A stretch of DNA of 8,420 bases, from assembly GCA_015904075.1 (NCBI GenBank), contig JABMDH010000199.1, positions 1-8,420 on the forward strand, in the 5' to 3' direction. Shown in pieces: positions 5,415 to 8,420 of this stretch. Position numbers and translations under genes: made by a program. The stretch's first letter is position 1. The number at the start of each line of letters is the position of its first letter. The notes beneath the pieces are model-generated. The model ran no database searches, was not told the origin of the DNA, and was given only the letters and a program-made list of their open reading frames with translations. Origin of the DNA: Nitrospira sp. GTDB lineage: Bacteria; Nitrospirota; Nitrospiria; Nitrospirales; Nitrospiraceae.

Positions 5415-5416
5415 AA
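5389..5416 (-). promoter_or_regulatory. Sigma70-type promoter of the oxidoreductase gene
   Basis: On the minus strand TTGCGC (5416-5411) is followed after 16 bases by TATAAC (5394-5389), a good -10. Transcription would start near 5382 and leave a leader of about 75 bases before the ATG at 5306. The -35 matches consensus only in TTG, so confidence is moderate. Confidence 0.45.
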
Positions 5417-5461
5417 AGAACAGAGACAGAGTCCTTTCGCAAGGCTCAAGAAGCCCGTCCC

Positions 5462-6898
5462 CTACTTCACCGATAGCTTGGAAGATTTTCCCGCTTGAAG
5501 ATACTTGTCGATGCCTGTAGCCATCTTGCGCCCTTCGGCGATGGCCCAGACGATAAGGGAGGCGCCGCGTTTGGTGTCGCCTCCGGCAAAGACGCCGTCG
5601 AGGTTGGTCATGAAACCTTCGTCCACCGACACAGCCCCGCGCTGATCGTACTTCACGCCGAGGCTGTCCAGGAGACCATTCTTCACCGGGCCGGTGAAGC
5701 CCATGGCGAGCAGGACTAAATCAACATTCATCTCGAAATCACTGTTGGGGACCGGCGTGAACTTGCCGTTTTCGAAGGCTACACGATTCGCATGCAGCTT
5801 CGTGACGTGACCATTGTGGCCGGTGAACTTGGTAGTGGACACGCTCCATTGCCGGTCACAGCCTTCTTCATGCGCATGGGACGTCCGCAATTGCATGGGC
5901 CAGAGCGGCCAGGGCGTCGAACCGGCACGCTGCGGAGGCGGTTCCGGCAATAGTTCGAATTGATGCGCTTCGACACAGCCCTGTCGGTGGGCTGTGCCTA
6001 AACAGTCTGAGCCGGTATCGCCGCCGCCGATGATGACAACGCGCTTGCCCTTGGCGGTGATGGGATCGTCGGTGACCGGCAGGCCGGACGTACGCCGGTT
6101 CTGCTGGGTCAGAAACTCCATCGCAAGATGCACGCCCTTGAGTTCCCTCCCCGGGATCGGCAACTCACGCGGTTGCTCCGCACCCATGGTCAATCCGACG
6201 GCATCGAACTGCGCGCGCAGTTGCTCCCCGGTGATATCCTTCCCGACCGCAACCCCGGGCTTGAACTCCACCCCTTCCACCTTCATTTGCTCCAGCCGAC
6301 GGTCGATGACCCACTTTTCCATTTTAAAATCGGGAATGCCGTAGCGGAGCAGGCCGCCGATGCGGTCCGACTTTTCGAACAGCGTGACGCGGTGACCCGC
6401 GCGTGCCAGTTGCTGCGCCGCCGCCAGTCCGGCCGGACCGGAGCCGACGTTGGCAACTGTCTTGCCTGTTTGCACAACCGGCAAAATCGGCGTCACAAGC
6501 CCTTCGTTGAATCCGCGATCAATGATGTTCCATTCGAGAATGCGGATCGAGACCGGATCTTCGTTGATGCCGAGGACGCAGGCCCCTTCACAGGGAGCCG
6601 GACAGAGCCGCCCGGTGAACTCAGGAAAATTGTTGGTCGTATGCAGCGCCTTCAGCGCATCTTTCCAGCGGCCGCGATAGACGAGATCGTTCCATTCGGG
6701 AATCAGATTGACGACCGGACAGCCGGTATTGCCCTGGCAGAACGGCACGCCGCAATCCATGCAGCGCGCGCCCTGAACCTTCAGCTTGTCCTCGGAAATG
6801 GGTTCATACATTTCCTTCCAATCGAGCACACGCAGCTCAACCGGCTTTCGCTTCGGCCCCTCGCGGGGATATTTCATGAAACCCTTCGGATCACCCAT
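5462..6898 (-). CDS. gltD: Glutamate synthase (NADPH) small subunit
   Basis: The 478-residue product is full length for GltD. Its N-terminal ferredoxin-like domain has the two cysteine sets that bind [4Fe-4S] clusters: Cys46, Cys49, Cys54 and Cys60, then Cys99, Cys103 and Cys107. FAD and NADPH folds follow: VGSGPAG (151-157), the IGGLLRYGIPDFKMEK segment, GGGDTGSDCLG (291-301), and the C-terminal VFAGGDTKRGASLIVWAIAEGR that closes over FAD. The protein oxidises NADPH and passes electrons through its clusters to GltB, which makes two glutamates from glutamine and 2-oxoglutarate. The start at 6898 gives the conserved MGDPKGF opening; only a weak AGAAGA precedes it. It lies 83 bases downstream of gltB, presumably in one mRNA. 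Two details differ from what I expect of relatives: Asn150 in the first beta strand, and Gly235 in VGLTMGA. Confidence 0.97.
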   Translation of the reverse strand: MGDPKGFMKYPREGPKRKPVELRVLDWKEMYEPISEDKLKVQGARCMDCGVPFCQGNTGCPVVNLIPEWNDLVYRGRWKDALKALHTTNNFPEFTGRLCPAPCEGACVLGINEDPVSIRILEWNIIDRGFNEGLVTPILPVVQTGKTVANVGSGPAGLAAAQQLARAGHRVTLFEKSDRIGGLLRYGIPDFKMEKWVIDRRLEQMKVEGVEFKPGVAVGKDITGEQLRAQFDAVGLTMGAEQPRELPIPGRELKGVHLAMEFLTQQNRRTSGLPVTDDPITAKGKRVVIIGGGDTGSDCLGTAHRQGCVEAHQFELLPEPPPQRAGSTPWPLWPMQLRTSHAHEEGCDRQWSVSTTKFTGHNGHVTKLHANRVAFENGKFTPVPNSDFEMNVDLVLLAMGFTGPVKNGLLDSLGVKYDQRGAVSVDEGFMTNLDGVFAGGDTKRGASLIVWAIAEGRKMATGIDKYLQAGKSSKLSVK

Positions 6899-6981
6899 TC
6901 TTCTACCACTCTAGGTTGAGGCTACGGTTGAGGAAGAATTCCTTTTTACCCTGAGCCTTAACCTGGACCTTAACCTTTCCC
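6899..6981 (-). repeat. gltB-gltD spacer with mirrored 12-bp-period repeats
   Basis: On the plus strand GGTTGAGG occurs twice (6914-6921 and 6926-6933) and CCTTAACC occurs twice (6956-6963 and 6968-6975), each pair with a 4-base spacer, hence a period of 12. The second motif is the reverse complement of the first apart from one base. The two pairs can therefore fold into a two-step stem with an approximately 22-base loop; a plus-strand RNA would pair fully with G-U wobbles, while the gltBD mRNA strand has one A-C mismatch per 8-bp block. An AGGAA-gaa-TTCCT repeat (6931-6943) overlaps the inner edge of the left block. Confidence 0.6.
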
Positions 6982-8420
6982 TTAGTGGACTGCGCTCGCC
7001 TTGCTCTTCCGTTCTTCGAGGACACGCTTGTAATCAACCGGCATCACCTTTACGAACTTGGACACGGTCGCGTCAAACGCATCGAGGACCTGCTTAGCCT
7101 TGCGGCTGCCGGTATACATGAAATGCTTCGTAATCAGATCGTGCAACAGTTGCTTGTCTTCTTTGGCCACGACCGGCTCCAACTCGACCATGCCGGTGTT
7201 GCACCGCCCCTGGAACTTGCCGAGATCATCCAAGACGAACGCCATGCCGCCGGACATGCCCGCCGCAAAATTGCGCCCGGTCCGTCCAAGCACGACGACC
7301 ACCCCGCCGGTCATGTATTCGCAACCATGATCGCCGGTGCCCTCGACCACGGCGCGCGCGCCGCTGTTCCGCACGGCAAACCGCTCACCCGCCATGCCGT
7401 AGAAGTAGGCTTCGCCTTGCGTCGCCCCATATAGCGATGTGTTGCCGATAAGAATCGTCTCTTCCGGATTGTAAACAATATGTTTCGGTGGAAAGACGAC
7501 GATTTTTCCGCCGGAAAGTCCCTTGCCGATATAGTCGTTCGATTCCCCCTCCAACGTCAGCGTGATACCCCTGGCGAGGAACGCGCCGAACGATTGGCCC
7601 GCCGACCCCGAAAACTTGATTGCGATCGTGCCTTCCGGCAAGCCTTCCAACCCGTATCGCTTCGCAATCGTACTGGACAACATCGTCCCGGTGGTCCGGT
7701 TCACGTTCCGGATCGGCAGATCGAGCATGACCTTCTCACCCTTCTCGATGGCCGGCTTGCACAACTCGATCAGCTTCCGGTCGAGCACGTCGGCAATCCC
7801 GTGGTCCTGTTTCTGTACGCAATGCCGGGGCACGTCCGCCTCGACATCGGGAGCCGTAAGCAGCGGGGTGAGATCCAACCCCTTGGCCTTCCAATGATCG
7901 ACGGCCTGGGTGATCCTCAGCTTATCGACACGCCCCACCATCTCGTTGATCGTCCGGAAGCCGAGCCGGCTCATGAGCTGCCGGACTTCTTCAGCGACAA
8001 AAAACAGGTAATTCACGATATGTTCCGGCTTGCCGTTGAATTTCTTCCGCAGCTCCGGATCCTGCGTGGCGATGCCGACTGGGCAGGTATTCAAATGACA
8101 CTTCCGCATCATGATGCAGCCTTCGACGATCAGCGGAGCCGTCGCGAATCCATACTCCTCTGCGCCCAGCAGCGTGGCAACCACGACGTCACGCCCGGTC
8201 TTCATCTGCCCGTCGGTTTCGACCCGGATACGGCCGCGCAGATCGTTGAGCACCAGCGTCTGGTGTGTCTCTGCTAAGCCCAATTCCCAGGGCACGCCGC
8301 CGTATTTGATGGAAGAGAGCTGCGACGCACCGGTGCCGCCCGAGTCGCCGCTGATCAGCACTTTATCCGCATGGGCTTTCGCAACCCCCGCCGCGACGGT
8401 ACCGACGCCGACCTCCGACA
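6982..8420 (-). CDS. gltB: Glutamate synthase large subunit, C-terminal part (5' end outside window)
   Basis: The frame is open to the window edge. About 478 residues are present, roughly the last third of a protein of about 1500. It opens with [19 protein letters not shown], then [13 protein letters not shown], which belongs to the FMN-binding barrel of the synthase domain, followed by [14 protein letters not shown]-x5-C-x4-C, the [3Fe-4S] cluster motif, is in [12 protein letters not shown] (codons between 8083 and 8118). The C-terminal third is the right-handed GXGXG beta-helix domain, seen as repeated Gly-rich turns such as [11 protein letters not shown] and [11 protein letters not shown]. 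GltB receives electrons from GltD and adds ammonia from glutamine to 2-oxoglutarate. A GTG at 8361 lies inside the conserved barrel and is not the start. The amidotransferase domain and the promoter lie beyond 8420. gltD follows 83 bases after the TAA. Confidence 0.97.
   Translation of the reverse strand, partial: SEVGVGTVAAGVAKAHADKVLISGDSGGTGASQLSSIKYGGVPWELGLAETHQTLVLNDLRGRIRVETDGQMKTGRDVVVATLLGAEEYGFATAPLIVEGCIMMRKCHLNTCPVGIATQDPELRKKFNGKPEHIVNYLFFVAEEVRQLMSRLGFRTINEMVGRVDKLRITQAVDHWKAKGLDLTPLLTAPDVEADVPRHCVQKQDHGIADVLDRKLIELCKPAIEKGEKVMLDLPIRNVNRTTGTMLSSTIAKRYGLEGLPEGTIAIKFSGSAGQSFGAFLARGITLTLEGESNDYIGKGLSGGKIVVFPPKHIVYNPEETILIGNTSLYGATQGEAYFYGMAGERFAVRNSGARAVVEGTGDHGCEYMTGGVVVVLGRTGRNFAAGMSGGMAFVLDDLGKFQGRCNTGMVELEPVVAKEDKQLLHDLITKHFMYTGSRKAKQVLDAFDATVSKFVKVMPVDYKRVLEERKSKASAVH

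Noticed and set aside
6128..6919. Long plus-strand open frame (263 codons) opposite gltD
   Set aside because: Antisense shadow of a conserved gene, with composition typical of a mirrored frame and no recognisable domain.
7480..8277. Long plus-strand open frame (265 codons) opposite gltB
   Set aside because: It is fully antisense to strongly conserved gltB sequence, its translation is Arg/Pro/Asp-rich without any family resemblance, and no ribosome binding site precedes it. High GC content explains it.
1..8420. CRISPR arrays, IS elements, tRNA or phage genes
   Set aside because: No regularly spaced long direct repeats, transposase or integrase motifs, terminal inverted repeats or tRNA-like sequence were recognised. 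The only mobile-type unit is the higBA module.

Overview
The window is moderately GC-rich, densely coded chromosomal DNA from a Gram-negative bacterium (signal peptides and a lipobox are present). The mix of genes suggests Nitrospira or another Nitrospirota member: a DUF5069 protein, an NlpC/P60 lipoprotein, a stand-alone PilZ protein, a HigB/HigA pair and a GltBD pair in single-gene or two-gene units. That assignment is an impression from protein style and was not tested by a search.

Layout. Positions 1-82 hold the last codons of an unidentified plus-strand gene whose stop codon overlaps the start of an NlpC/P60-type lipoprotein (82-780). A 371-base gap follows. A conserved protein of unknown function (1152-1583, +) comes next and shares a bidirectional terminator (1627-1660) with a convergent small secreted Pro/Ala- and Lys/Gly-rich protein (1686-2051, -). 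A DUF5069 protein (2271-2696, -) and a PilZ-domain protein (2898-3263, +) are divergent. The HigB/HigA toxin-antitoxin pair lies at 3456-4127 (+). It converges on an FAD-dependent oxidoreductase of the sulfide:quinone reductase-like type (4164-5306, -). The right part is the ammonium-assimilation pair gltB (C-terminal part, 6982-8420 and beyond, -) followed by gltD (5462-6898, -).

How they work together. GltB and GltD form NADPH-dependent glutamate synthase, the GOGAT arm of nitrogen assimilation. The oxidoreductase lies downstream of gltD on the same strand but appears to have its own promoter, bracketed by a perfect 10-bp inverted repeat. The rest looks like separate housekeeping or accessory units: cell-wall hydrolysis, c-di-GMP sensing and a type II TA module.

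No phage, IS element, CRISPR array, tRNA or rRNA was recognised. The most notable non-coding signals are the operator-like repeat at 5372-5414, the 12-bp-period mirrored repeats between gltB and gltD, and two promoters placed so that transcription should start on the start codon (leaderless candidates at 1152 and 3456).
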